Below are positions 6,591-15,197 of a DNA stretch of 64,000 nucleotides, piece by piece (position 1 is the first letter of the stretch; each line of letters opens with the position of its first letter). The DNA comes from Duganella sacchari. Its GTDB lineage: Bacteria; Pseudomonadota; Gammaproteobacteria; Burkholderiales; Burkholderiaceae_D. The DNA is taken from NCBI RefSeq assembly GCF_900143065.1, contig NZ_FRCX01000003.1, positions 62,001 to 126,000 on the forward strand. Direction: 5' to 3'. The position numbers and the translations under genes were made by a program. The notes under the pieces are model-generated. The model had not been told where the DNA came from and did no database searches. It worked only from the letters and a program-made list of their open reading frames with translations.

Positions 6591-8992
6591 TGCTGCGCGA
6601 CTTCCGCCTCAGCTGGCGCCTGCTGCTGCGTTATCCTGTCAATACTGCGGTGGAGTTGCTGGGGCTCGCCGCAGGGTTTGCCGTGTGCTTTGTGCTGCTG
6701 GCCTTTGTGCACTATTCCTTCAGCTACGACAGCGACATTCCACAGCGTGACCAGGTCTTCCTCATCAAGCACCGCTTGAACTTCATCCCGCTGCCGCAAT
6801 GGATGGAGTACACCCCGTTTGCCATACGCGAGGTCGCGCAGCAAAGCGGGCTGCCGCTGCAAGTGAGCGCGTGGTGGCCGCGCAAGGCCGTGCTGGAGCA
6901 GAACGGCAGTCCGCGTGAGATCGAGGTCACCGCCGTCGATCCGGCTTTCGAAAACATCATCGGATTGCGCACACTCGAAGGCAACCTGCAACAGGCCTTG
7001 ACGCAGCCGGACGGCATGGCGTTGACACAGCAGGCGGCATGGCAGCTGTTCGGCAGCACGCAGGTGCTGGGCCGCACTGTCATCCTCAATCGCCAGCCAC
7101 TGCAAGTGCGCGCGATACTGCCAGACCGTCCAGGCAACAGTACCATCCAGTTCGGTGTGCTGGTCGGCGTCAACAGCGCGCTATGGCCGGAGCGGGAACG
7201 CCAGCAGGCTTTATCCAACTGGATGGGCATTTCCGGCCGGGTCTACGTCAAGACCAGCGCCAATCCTCAGGCGCTGCAGACCGTGCTGCAAAACACGTTG
7301 GACAAGGCGCCATGGGCCAGCCTGGCCACCGCGGAAATGAAAGCCGCGCTGGGTGGACGCAAGATGGTCGATGTGGCGCTTGGCCCGCTGTCGGAGGCCT
7401 ACTTCGACCGCAGCGTCGCCAATACCATGGGCACCGGTCCGCGCGGCGACATGCGCGTGGTGCTGGCGCTCGGTGCGGCGGGGCTGCTGATACTGCTGCT
7501 GGCCGTGGTCAACTACGTCAACCTGGCAACCGTACGCACCTTGCGCCGCCAGCGTGAAATCGCCGTGCGCCGGACCATGGGCGCCTCGACGTATCAACTG
7601 CTGGTGCAGTTCATGTCGGAAGCGATGTTCCTGGCAGTGAGCGCTGCGGCACTCGGCGTTCTGCTGGCGTGGCTGCTGCTGCCGCTGGCGTCCGCTCTGC
7701 TCCAGCGGCAGCTGGAGAGTGTCTGCACACCGTTATCGGTCGCTGCCTGTCTGGGTTTCGGTGCACTGGTGGGTGCGGCGGCGGGGCTGTATCCCGGCTG
7801 GCTGGCGCGTGGCATGGACATGCGCGCCACGCTGGCCCAGCGCAGTGGCGAGACAACTGGCGGTGCGTGGTTGAGGCGCGTACTGAGTGCGGTGCAGTTC
7901 AGCGCCGCGATGGGCATGGGCAGCCTGGCGCTGGCGATGCTGTGGCAAACGCAGTTTGCGACCGCCGTCCCGCCCGGCTTCGACCCGGCGCCGTTGCTGG
8001 TGGCGGAGCTGCCGCAAGATGCGCAAGAGGCTTCGATGCGCGCGTTCCAGGACGCCTTGAAGCAGTTGCATGGCATCGCCGCCATCGCCAACAGCAATGC
8101 CATTCCCGGACGCGACGACCATACCGGCACGCGTGGCAGCACCACGCTGCAGCGGGCCGACGGCAGCAGCGTTTTCATGCCGGTGCAGTTTATAGGCGCC
8201 GATTTTTTCAAGGCCTACAACCTGCAAGCGCTGGCCGGACGCTTATTCGACGGGCGCATCGACCATGCCAAGGCCGATGGCGAACACCATGTCGTCATCA
8301 ACCAGGCGGCGGCACGCGCACTGGGCTGGCTGTCGGCCTCGGACGCCGTCGGCCAATATATACACGGCAGCCAGGCGCGCATCATCGGCGTCGCACCGGA
8401 CCTGCGCTGGTACACGCTGCGTGAGCCCATCGGGCCGATGATGTATGAGCTGGTCGATACCAGTCCCCTGCTGACACTGCGCCTGAACGGTACGCACGAC
8501 GCTGTCGCCAGCGCGGTTGCCGCCGTATGGCAGCGCTACTTCCCCGCGCATCCGCTGGCGCTGCACCCTGCCGCCAGCTACTACGCGCAAGCCTATGCGG
8601 ACGATGTGCGCCTGGCGCAGCTGCTGGCCTGCGCCACTGCGGTGATACTGGTGCTGGCGGCCTGCGGTATCTACGTGCTGGCCGCGCACAGCGTACAACG
8701 GCGTGCGCGCGAAATCGTACTGCGCAAGTTGCACGGCGCCGGCCGTGCGGCGATTGCGGCGCTGGTAGGCCGCGAATTTGCCACGCTGACGGCCGTCGCC
8801 GCGCTGATCGCGTTGCCGCTGGCATGGCTGGCGATCGCGCGCTATCTGGCGCCGTTCGCGGAGCGCTCGCCGCTGGTCGGCTGGGCGCCGGTGGCGGCAC
8901 TGGGCTTGGCGTTGCTGATCGTGACAGCGGCCACGGCACGCCATACGCTCAGTGCCATGCGCATGGCGCCTGTGGCGGCGCTACGCGATTAA
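6587..8992 (+). CDS. FtsX-like/MacB-type ABC transporter permease
   Basis: The 801-residue permease has an N-terminal membrane helix, a large periplasmic domain, three helices, then a second half repeating that pattern. Two FtsX cores are visible: one around VNYVNLATVRTLRRQREIAV in the middle and one near the end with RAREIVLRKLHGAG. The doubled arrangement matches the long DUF214-type permeases found with two-component systems rather than single-core MacB. The substrate is unknown; lipids, lipoproteins, peptides or antibiotics are known cargo of the family. It is the last gene of the sigma-54 operon. Confidence 0.9.
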   Translation: MMLRDFRLSWRLLLRYPVNTAVELLGLAAGFAVCFVLLAFVHYSFSYDSDIPQRDQVFLIKHRLNFIPLPQWMEYTPFAIREVAQQSGLPLQVSAWWPRKAVLEQNGSPREIEVTAVDPAFENIIGLRTLEGNLQQALTQPDGMALTQQAAWQLFGSTQVLGRTVILNRQPLQVRAILPDRPGNSTIQFGVLVGVNSALWPERERQQALSNWMGISGRVYVKTSANPQALQTVLQNTLDKAPWASLATAEMKAALGGRKMVDVALGPLSEAYFDRSVANTMGTGPRGDMRVVLALGAAGLLILLLAVVNYVNLATVRTLRRQREIAVRRTMGASTYQLLVQFMSEAMFLAVSAAALGVLLAWLLLPLASALLQRQLESVCTPLSVAACLGFGALVGAAAGLYPGWLARGMDMRATLAQRSGETTGGAWLRRVLSAVQFSAAMGMGSLALAMLWQTQFATAVPPGFDPAPLLVAELPQDAQEASMRAFQDALKQLHGIAAIANSNAIPGRDDHTGTRGSTTLQRADGSSVFMPVQFIGADFFKAYNLQALAGRLFDGRIDHAKADGEHHVVINQAAARALGWLSASDAVGQYIHGSQARIIGVAPDLRWYTLREPIGPMMYELVDTSPLLTLRLNGTHDAVASAVAAVWQRYFPAHPLALHPAASYYAQAYADDVRLAQLLACATAVILVLAACGIYVLAAHSVQRRAREIVLRKLHGAGRAAIAALVGREFATLTAVAALIALPLAWLAIARYLAPFAERSPLVGWAPVAALGLALLIVTAATARHTLSAMRMAPVAALRD

Positions 8993-8993
8993 A

Positions 8994-9656
8994 TCAATTG
9001 GGAGATGGTGTGGGGTTGCTGGTGAACTCGGCATATTTTTTATCGCCACTGGCCATGGCAGCCTCCAGCTCCCGTTCAGTCAGGCGCGCACGCAATTGGG
9101 CGACCAGTTCCGGTGCGCCTTGCAGTTGCAGTTTCTCGGCGAAGGTGGCCCATGCATAGGATTCCACCGGATCGCTTGCCGAGAGCTTGCTGGCCAAGGT
9201 TAATGCCGGTTGTGTGGCGCCGCTCATCACGGCCTGGGTGAAATAGGCTTCTGCCTGGCGCGCCGCCGGCACGCCGTTGTCCAGCCCATGCTGGCTGGCG
9301 ATGGTGTCGGGTTCGTCCCAGTACTGCTGGCCCAGTTGCAGCAGCGCGTAAATATCGCCGCGCGCGCCCATTTCCCGCAGCTTGGCCAGCGGCAGGTAAA
9401 AATATTCCTGCGGCGTGCCGTAGCCGCCTTGCGCCATGCGCTGCTCACGTAACTCGATGCGTTGCTGCGCGGCGCTGTGCACCGCGTCTGTGGTGCCGGT
9501 GAATGGCAGCGCGCGCGGGCTGCCATCGGCCACGGCACCTGCCGTGCCGGCGCCAGGAACGGGCTGCGTTGCGGTAGGCGGCGATGGCGTCAGCCACCAC
9601 CAGCCTGCCGCAAACAGCGCGCTCGCCAGCGCAATGGCACGGTAGGTAAAGCGCAT
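8994..9656 (-). CDS. Membrane-anchored hypothetical protein with Sel1/TPR-like repeats
   Basis: This 220-residue protein begins with a hydrophobic anchor (AIALASALFAAGWWWL), followed by a Pro/Ala/Gly-rich linker and a helical region with the alternating Ala/Gly pattern of Sel1-like repeats (GDIYALLQLGQQYW; ARQAEAYFTQAVMSG; SYAWATFAEKLQ). It should sit in the periplasm. It lies three bases after the lectin-domain gene on the same strand, so the two are almost certainly cotranscribed. The function is unknown. Confidence 0.8.
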   Translation of the reverse strand: MRFTYRAIALASALFAAGWWWLTPSPPTATQPVPGAGTAGAVADGSPRALPFTGTTDAVHSAAQQRIELREQRMAQGGYGTPQEYFYLPLAKLREMGARGDIYALLQLGQQYWDEPDTIASQHGLDNGVPAARQAEAYFTQAVMSGATQPALTLASKLSASDPVESYAWATFAEKLQLQGAPELVAQLRARLTERELEAAMASGDKKYAEFTSNPTPSPN

Positions 9657-9659
9657 TGC

Positions 9660-10262
9660 TTAGAACGTGCAGGCGCCGAAACGCCAGCCGTTGCGGCTGG
9701 CGATGGTGGCTGCTTCGCTCTGCGAGCAGGCGGTCACGGTACCGCTCATGCCACGACCGACACCGGTCGGAATGCAAACAGGGTAAGGCAGGTAAGGACG
9801 GCCGTTGCATGGGCCAGGCGGTTGAGGCGGCTTCGGATCAGGATTGGCGGTGTCCACGCCAACAATCAGCGTGCTCCAGGTGACCGCCAGCGGTGGGAAA
9901 GCGCCGATTTCCAGCGTGCCGGTGTCGCACATGCGGATCGAATAGTTAGGCGAGCTTTCATGGCCGCCCGTGTTCGATGCCCACACCGGCTGGTTGGCGG
10001 CGTTATATTGCACGAAGTTGCCATCGGTCTGAATCGCGGTGTACTGGCCGTTTTTGTAGGTGGCCCAGCGTGGGGTCGAACCATCGCGGTACAGCACCAG
10101 ATTGCCGTCATGCTGCTGGACCAATGTGTATTTACCATTTGGCGACGAGAAACTGTCGCCATGCTGCATGAGGCTCACGCCCCTGCTTTGGCACGCGGCG
10201 GATGCCGACGCGCTCATTACCACCGGCAGCAGGAAGGCCATCGCCTTCAAAAGCTTTTTCAT
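9660..10262 (-). CDS. Secreted bulb-type lectin domain protein
   Basis: The 200-residue protein has a Sec signal peptide ending near SASA and a bulb (B-type, mannose-binding) lectin fold. Two copies of the family motif QxDxNxVxY are intact (QHDGNLVLY and QTDGNFVQY), so at least two sugar pockets look functional. The C-terminal third is Pro/Cys rich, with four cysteines in a region that includes a proline-rich linker. Bacterial B-lectins include bacteriocins and adhesins; which applies here cannot be read. The AT-rich stretch 10263-10345 probably holds its promoter. Confidence 0.85.
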   Translation of the reverse strand: MKKLLKAMAFLLPVVMSASASAACQSRGVSLMQHGDSFSSPNGKYTLVQQHDGNLVLYRDGSTPRWATYKNGQYTAIQTDGNFVQYNAANQPVWASNTGGHESSPNYSIRMCDTGTLEIGAFPPLAVTWSTLIVGVDTANPDPKPPQPPGPCNGRPYLPYPVCIPTGVGRGMSGTVTACSQSEAATIASRNGWRFGACTF

Positions 10263-10351
10263 AATGCACCTTTAAAAGTTAGTACAATCCTCATTTTATA
10301 TAAAATACATTATTTAATAATCACTAATTCTAACCGTGCGCGAATAAAAAA

Positions 10352-10371
10352 AGGCAGCCCGAAGGCTGCCT
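10352..10371 (-). terminator. Intrinsic terminator of the FKBP gene
   Basis: AGGCAGCC-CGAA-GGCTGCCT forms an eight-base stem. Read on the minus strand it is followed by a run of T residues, and it lies just after the stop codon of the FKBP lipoprotein gene. Confidence 0.8.
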
Positions 10372-10391
10372 TTGTTCTGGAAACAATGCGC

Positions 10392-11264
10392 TTAGTTGGT
10401 GATGCTGATGAGCGTGACGTCGAATACCAGGGTGGAGTTGGCAGGAATGCCGACCCCATACTTGCCAGCCGCCTGGGCAGCTGCGCCATAGCCCTGGCCA
10501 GGCGGAATAATCAGCGTCCGCGTGCCACCTGGCTTCATACCGATAATGCCCATGTTAAAGCCGGTGATGGTGCCCGTGCCGCCCACATTGACCGGCAATG
10601 GCTGATCGGTCGTGGCCTGGTTGTCGTCGAAGCGCATGCCCTTGAAGTTGGCGCGCGTGCCGTCATACAGCCAGCCCGTGTAGCGTACCGTCACGGTATT
10701 GCCCTTGACGACCGCCGTGCCGGTGCCCGGCACGATGTCGTTCACGGTCAGGTCCGGTGGCGGCGCCTGGTTAGGAATGGTCACGGCCTTGCTGACGTAG
10801 GACAGCTGAATGTCGTACACCATCGGTGCATTGACCGGGATGGCCGGGAAAGTCAGGCCGTTCACTTTCAGTTCGTCGCGGGCATTGCCGCCATAGGGGG
10901 TCATATTGGCCGGCATCACGACGGTACGCTTGCCGCCCGTCTGCATGCCCAGCACGGTCTGGTCCCAGCCCGTGGCCATGGCGCCCACGCCCACCGCGCC
11001 AGTGTAGCTGGTGTTGACGTCCACCGAGCTATCCACCTTGGTGCCGCGCGGATCGCTCTTGGTCGAGTCATACAGATAGCCGACGTAGGTAAACGTGACC
11101 AGGTCGCCCGTGGCGGCCGTGGTGCCCGTACCTGGGGTGTCGGTGATGATTTTGTACGCTGGTTGCGGCGTGACGACGGCAGTCGGGGCTTTAGCGCCGC
11201 CGCCGCAGGCGGTCAAAGCCACTGCGCAGCTGGCAACGGCGATAAATTGCAACATCGATTTCAT
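10392..11264 (-). CDS. FKBP-type peptidyl-prolyl isomerase lipoprotein with two FKBP domains
   Basis: This 290-residue protein has a lipoprotein signal peptide with lipobox ALTAC and two successive FKBP folds. The first covers roughly residues 38-160 (VTFTYVGYLYD, GWDQTVLGMQTGGKRTVVMP). The second covers 170-288 (VTVRYTGWLYDG, GFNMGIIGMKPGGTRTLIIPPGQGYG). FKBP enzymes isomerise proline bonds and assist protein folding; here in the periplasm. Domain two keeps more canonical active-site residues; domain one is more diverged and may be a chaperone-like copy. It is monocistronic, with a strong terminator. Confidence 0.9.
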   Translation of the reverse strand: MKSMLQFIAVASCAVALTACGGGAKAPTAVVTPQPAYKIITDTPGTGTTAATGDLVTFTYVGYLYDSTKSDPRGTKVDSSVDVNTSYTGAVGVGAMATGWDQTVLGMQTGGKRTVVMPANMTPYGGNARDELKVNGLTFPAIPVNAPMVYDIQLSYVSKAVTIPNQAPPPDLTVNDIVPGTGTAVVKGNTVTVRYTGWLYDGTRANFKGMRFDDNQATTDQPLPVNVGGTGTITGFNMGIIGMKPGGTRTLIIPPGQGYGAAAQAAGKYGVGIPANSTLVFDVTLISITN

Positions 11265-11368
11265 AATTACCTTTGATAAGTATTCGTATTCGGTAGTCCC
11301 GGCGCAGAAGTGTAGCAGACCACGCCCCTTCCGCTCCCGGCACTACATTCAGTTACATCTTTTTGTGC

Positions 11369-13249
11369 TCAAATTTCCACCTGGGTGCCGAGTTCAATCA
11401 CGCGGTTGGGTGGAATCTGGTAGTAGTCGGCGGCGCCGCGCGCATTGCGTGACATGGCCACAAACAGGTGCTCGCGCCAGGTCGCCATGCCCGAGCCCGG
11501 GGTGGAAATCACGGTCTGGCGGGCGATGAAGAAGGAGGTCTCCATCATCTCGAACGGCAGGCCCAGGCATTCGCACAGGTGTAGCACGCGCGGAATATCC
11601 GGTTCATCCTTGAAGCCGTAGTAGATGTTGAGCTGGTAGCACTGGTGTCCCAGGTCGGTGACCTTGACCTGCTCCGCCTCGGTCACATACGGCTCCTCGA
11701 TGATGTGCACGGTCAGGAACACCACACGCTCGTGCAGCACCTTGTTGTGCGACAGATTGTGCAGCAGCGCGTGCGGCACGCCGTCGCTCTCGCCGCGCAT
11801 GAAGATGGCGGTACCGTAGACGCGCGTTGGCGGCGCCACAAACAGCGAGGACAGGAATTCTTCGAGGGGAATCGCGTGCTTCTGCAGGTTTTCAAACACC
11901 AGCTCGCGGCCGCGTTTCCAGGTCAGCATCACCGTGAACAGCACGGTGCCCAGCAGCAGCGGGAACCAGCCGCCATGGAACAGCTTCAGGGTGCTGGCCG
12001 AGAACAGCGAAATGTCAATGATGATGAAGAAACCGGTGGCGCCAAAGCACAGCGCCAGCGGCAGGTGCCAGCGGTAGCGGATCACGAAGAAGGTCAGGAA
12101 GGTGGTGGCCAGCATGGTGGCCGTGACCGCAATGCCGTAGGCGCCGGCCAGCTTGTCGGACGAGCCGAAGCCGATCACGGCCAGCAGCACCACGATCATC
12201 TGCAGCCAGTTCACGGCCGGGATGTAGATCTGGCCGATCTCGCTGACCGAGGTGTGCAGGATACGCATGCGCGGCAGCAGGCCCAGCGCAATCGCCTGCT
12301 TGGTCATCGAGAAGGTGCCGGAAATGGTGGCCTGCGAGGCGATCACCGCCGCCAGCGTCGACAGCACCACCAGCGGGTACACGCTCCACGCGCCCAGCTG
12401 CTGGAAGAAGGGGTTGGAAATCGCGTCGGGACGCTGCAGCAGCAGCGCGCCCTGGCCCAGGTAATTGAGCGCCAGCGCCGGGAACACGATCAGGAACCAC
12501 GCCGCGCGGATCGGTTTCTTGCCGAAGTGGCCCATGTCCGCGTAGAGCGCCTCGGCGCCCGTCAGTGCCAGCACCACCGCGCCCAAGGCGACAAACGCGA
12601 TCTTCTGGTTTTCGTACATGAAGCGCAGTGCGTGGTAAGGGTTCAGCGCCGCCAGCACGCGCGGCGCTTCGACGATATTCACCACGCCCATCGCCGCCAG
12701 CGCGATAAACCATACCACCATCACCGGTCCGAAGAACTTGCCGATGCCGGCCGTGCCATGGCGCTGCAAGGCATACAGCGAGATCAGCACGATGATGGTC
12801 AGCGGTACGATGTATTGCTCCAGCCCGGGCGCGGCCACTTCCAGGCCTTCGATCGCGCCCAGCACCGAGATGGCCGGCGTAATCACGCTGTCGCCATAGA
12901 ACATGGTGGCGCCGAACACGCCCAGCAGCATCAGCGGGTAATGCCATTTCGGCGCGGCCTTGGTGACCGAATTCAGCGCCAGCGCCATGAGCGCCATGAT
13001 GCCGCCTTCGCCGCGGTTATCGGCGCGCAGCACCAGGCTCACGTATTTGAGGGAAACGATCAGTGTCAGTCCCCAGAAAATCAGGGAGATGATGCCCAGC
13101 AGATTGCCCTCGCTCAGGGCCAGGCCATGCTCGGGATCGAAGACAGTTTTGAGGGTGTAGAGAGGGCTGGTACCGATGTCGCCATAGACGATGCCGACAG
13201 CCGCCAGCGTAAGTGCCGCGAGACTGCTTTTCTTGTGTTGCTCGGTCAA
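11369..13249 (-). CDS. kup: Low-affinity potassium transporter Kup
   Basis: This 626-residue K+/H+ symporter of the KUP/HAK family has about twelve membrane helices in its first 450 residues and a cytoplasmic tail. It carries the family motif GIVYGDIGTSPLYTLK near the N-terminus. A TTG at 13249 (LTEQHKKSS) is chosen as start: AGGTG lies seven bases upstream and the resulting length matches the family. An ATG at 13309 would add 20 residues with no family resemblance. The gene is divergent from rarD. Confidence 0.93.
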   Translation of the reverse strand: MTEQHKKSSLAALTLAAVGIVYGDIGTSPLYTLKTVFDPEHGLALSEGNLLGIISLIFWGLTLIVSLKYVSLVLRADNRGEGGIMALMALALNSVTKAAPKWHYPLMLLGVFGATMFYGDSVITPAISVLGAIEGLEVAAPGLEQYIVPLTIIVLISLYALQRHGTAGIGKFFGPVMVVWFIALAAMGVVNIVEAPRVLAALNPYHALRFMYENQKIAFVALGAVVLALTGAEALYADMGHFGKKPIRAAWFLIVFPALALNYLGQGALLLQRPDAISNPFFQQLGAWSVYPLVVLSTLAAVIASQATISGTFSMTKQAIALGLLPRMRILHTSVSEIGQIYIPAVNWLQMIVVLLAVIGFGSSDKLAGAYGIAVTATMLATTFLTFFVIRYRWHLPLALCFGATGFFIIIDISLFSASTLKLFHGGWFPLLLGTVLFTVMLTWKRGRELVFENLQKHAIPLEEFLSSLFVAPPTRVYGTAIFMRGESDGVPHALLHNLSHNKVLHERVVFLTVHIIEEPYVTEAEQVKVTDLGHQCYQLNIYYGFKDEPDIPRVLHLCECLGLPFEMMETSFFIARQTVISTPGSGMATWREHLFVAMSRNARGAADYYQIPPNRVIELGTQVEI

Positions 13250-13453
13250 GATTGCACCTGTTGTTGTTTTGGTGCATTGCACAATAGGCCAACTATATGC
13301 AAAAGGCAAGGAGATTTTGGCATACGCAGACGTTCCAAATGATCAATAACGAGAGTGTACGCCGCCGCCGCCCAGAGCGCGAGAGGCAGGCCTGCGTAGC
13401 GGGCACAGATGAGCGATAATGGCAGACCTACTCGCTTATTCCGTTCCCGCCCC

Positions 13454-14329
13454 ATGAACACAGGTATCTTGTACGCCACGCTGGCGTTCCTTTGCTGGGG
13501 TCTGTTCCCGCTGTACTTTCACGCCATCGGTGAAGTACCGCCCATGGAAATCCTCGCGCACCGCATGCTGTGGTCGCTGTTGTTTCTGGTGCTGGTCCTG
13601 AGCGCGCGCCAGCAATGGAAATGGTTCCCCAAAGTGCTGCAGCAGCCCAAGGTACTGCTGAGCTTTGTGGCCAGCTCGCTGCTGCTATCGGCCAACTGGG
13701 GCGTCTACATCTGGTCGGTCAACAATGGCCACGTCATTGATGCCAGCCTGGGCTACTTCATCAATCCGCTGGTCAACGTGCTGCTGGGGCAGCTGGTGCT
13801 CAAGGAATACCTGCGCCGCGGCCAGTGGATGGCGATTGCGGTGGCGGCCGGCGGCGTCGCCTGGCTGACCTGGCAATCGGGCCAGCTGCCGTGGATTGCC
13901 TTAATTTTGGGCATCACCTTCGGCGCTTACGGCCTGCTGCGCAAAACCGCCGCGCTGGCCGCACTGGAGGGCCTGTCGCTGGAAACCATGATGCTGTTCC
14001 CGCTGGCGCTGATCTATGTGCTGTGGCTCAGCTATCATGGCGACAATGCCTTCATCAACACGCCGCACGACAGCACACGCTGGCTGCTAGTGGCCGCCGG
14101 ACCGATTACCGCGATTCCGCTGCTGCTGTTTGCGGCCGGCGCGCGCCGGATTCCGATGGCCGTACTGGGATTGCTGCAATACATGTCGCCCACCATGCAG
14201 GCGCTGCTGGGCGTGTGGGTGTTCCATGAAGCGTTCACGGCAGACCGGCTGATCGGCTTCCTGATTATCTGGGCAGCGCTGGCGCTGTATGTGGCCGAAG
14301 GGCTGTGGACCGGCAGGCGCGCCAAATAG
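13454..14329 (+). CDS. rarD: RarD family EamA-type transporter
   Basis: The 291-residue protein has ten hydrophobic helices and the two-fold EamA/DMT layout, with RarD hallmarks WGLFPLYFHAIGEVPPMEILAHRMLWS and GVYIWSVNNGHVIDASLGYFINPL split across helices 1-4. It is an inner-membrane drug/metabolite-type transporter; RarD was linked to chloramphenicol resistance in Pseudomonas but its substrate is unknown. The ATG at 13454 is used because the 15 residues encoded upstream do not look like RarD. It is the last core gene before the accessory island. Confidence 0.92.
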   Translation: MNTGILYATLAFLCWGLFPLYFHAIGEVPPMEILAHRMLWSLLFLVLVLSARQQWKWFPKVLQQPKVLLSFVASSLLLSANWGVYIWSVNNGHVIDASLGYFINPLVNVLLGQLVLKEYLRRGQWMAIAVAAGGVAWLTWQSGQLPWIALILGITFGAYGLLRKTAALAALEGLSLETMMLFPLALIYVLWLSYHGDNAFINTPHDSTRWLLVAAGPITAIPLLLFAAGARRIPMAVLGLLQYMSPTMQALLGVWVFHEAFTADRLIGFLIIWAALALYVAEGLWTGRRAK

Positions 14330-14330
14330 T

Positions 14331-14370
14331 GGGAAGATGACGGGATTTAGCGTATCCTGTCGTCCTTCCC
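14331..14370 (+). terminator. Long hairpin after rarD, possible terminator
   Basis: GGGAAG pairs with CTTCCC, and an inner TGACGGGAT pairs with ATCCTGTCG through two wobble pairs, closing a seven-base loop. It starts one base after the rarD stop codon. The T-run after it is weak, so it may be a Rho-aided or processing hairpin. Confidence 0.45.
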
Positions 14371-14529
14371 TGCATTTCTACCAACATACATCGAGACCTC
14401 TCAATGGCATTTATGGGGAGGAAAAAACGTAAACAGCCTTGACCGTGAATAAGGACACGCCTCTTCGCAACGGAGGCATAAAAAATGTAAACAAATATGC
14501 GACCGTACACTGCTGTTTACACTTTCTAA

Positions 14530-14664
14530 ATTTTTGCGGAAGATGGTTCTAGGGAGCCGCTGACTAATTCACGACTTCCGGTTCAGCATCGCTTTTCAGA
14601 GGAAAAATTCCACACCACCCGAAACGCGTGGCGCAAAGTAACGCCGATCCATGCAGATCGGCGT
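14530..14664 (+). ncRNA. Candidate structured RNA ending in a strong terminator
   Basis: No open frame covers this stretch. It begins with a six-base helix CGGAAG/CTTCCG enclosing a short GGTT/AGCC hairpin, continues through a CCAC...GTGG hairpin with a GAAA-containing loop followed by CGCAAAG, and ends in the terminator at 14641-14664. The order hairpin-with-GAAA then CGCAAAG recalls part of a GEMM (c-di-GMP-I) aptamer, but the closing helices of that class are not present. An unnamed small RNA or a leader cut off from its gene are both possible. Confidence 0.3.
14641..14664 (+). terminator. Intrinsic terminator
   Basis: ACGCCGATC-CATGCA-GATCGGCGT is a perfect nine-base stem followed by TTTT on the plus strand. 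No plus-strand gene lies within 300 bases upstream except rarD, so it may end an RNA gene. Confidence 0.8.
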
Positions 14665-14903
14665 TTTTATTTCCTTAACGATAAGCCCGTGTGTCCGGTC
14701 CATTTCCGGGAGTCCCCCTCTCGGTCAACAATACTCTCGCCCCACTCCGGAATGATACAAGAACGATCGAGGGTGTAGACTCGTTCGGCCAAGCTCTCGG
14801 ATTAGCGATTACCTGGCTCGGAAGATATCCACTTTGGTTTCCAGGCATTTGCGTAAGCTAAGGTCATTCGTCCCCACCTCAAACCAGCCCCCCCCGGTTT
14901 TTG
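14665..14903. other. Probable left flank of the genomic island, no gene seen
   Basis: Only short frames interrupted by stops were found. The left end of the accessory island should fall here or a little further right, before hsdR. No copy of the right flank (30760-30879) could be recognised by eye. Confidence 0.4.
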
Positions 14904-15104
14904 CTAGAAATCCTGGCCTCGCCCGATTTTGATAACCCAACCATTGTCCAAACGGATTTCCCGATCATGCATGTTCGGGTTGGCGATCTCCACAGCGCGC
15001 CAGCCCTGCCACAGTACGCCGGCCAGCAGCAGGAGGTGGACCACCAGCACGCAGTAGAACAGCGGCCGGTTCGCCGGGCCATATCATAATTTACCGCTGT
15101 CCAT
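14904..15104 (-). pseudogene. Small membrane-protein gene with an in-frame stop
   Basis: An ATG at 15104 follows a very good AGAAGGAGAGG ribosome-binding site. After six codons (MDSGKL) there is a TGA at 15084-15086. The same frame then continues for 59 codons with a clear membrane helix (LFYCVLVVHLLLLAGVLWQG) and a charged tail (NMHDREIRLDNGW) to a TAG at 14904. The strong start and coherent downstream frame point to a recently inactivated gene of about 66 codons. The family was not recognised. A sequencing error would also explain it. Confidence 0.45.
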
Positions 15105-15197
15105 CGGCCTCTCCTTCTGTATCTGATCGTGTCAGAACCTGAACACTACCGCAAAATTAACCCAAACGGATTAACGGCGATATCCTGCGCGAAACGA

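Noticed and set aside
9462-11276. 604-codon plus-strand frame
   Set aside because: It is the antisense shadow of three well-supported minus-strand genes, including the FKBP and lectin genes, and crosses their terminator.
11645-13342. 565-codon plus-strand frame
   Set aside because: It is antisense to kup, rich in His, Gln and Arg, with no recognisable motif.
14530-14664. Guanidine (ykkC) or c-di-GMP (GEMM) riboswitch
   Set aside because: A CTAGGG word and a CGCAAAG word recall these classes, but the required closing helices and downstream conserved boxes are missing, so neither was called.
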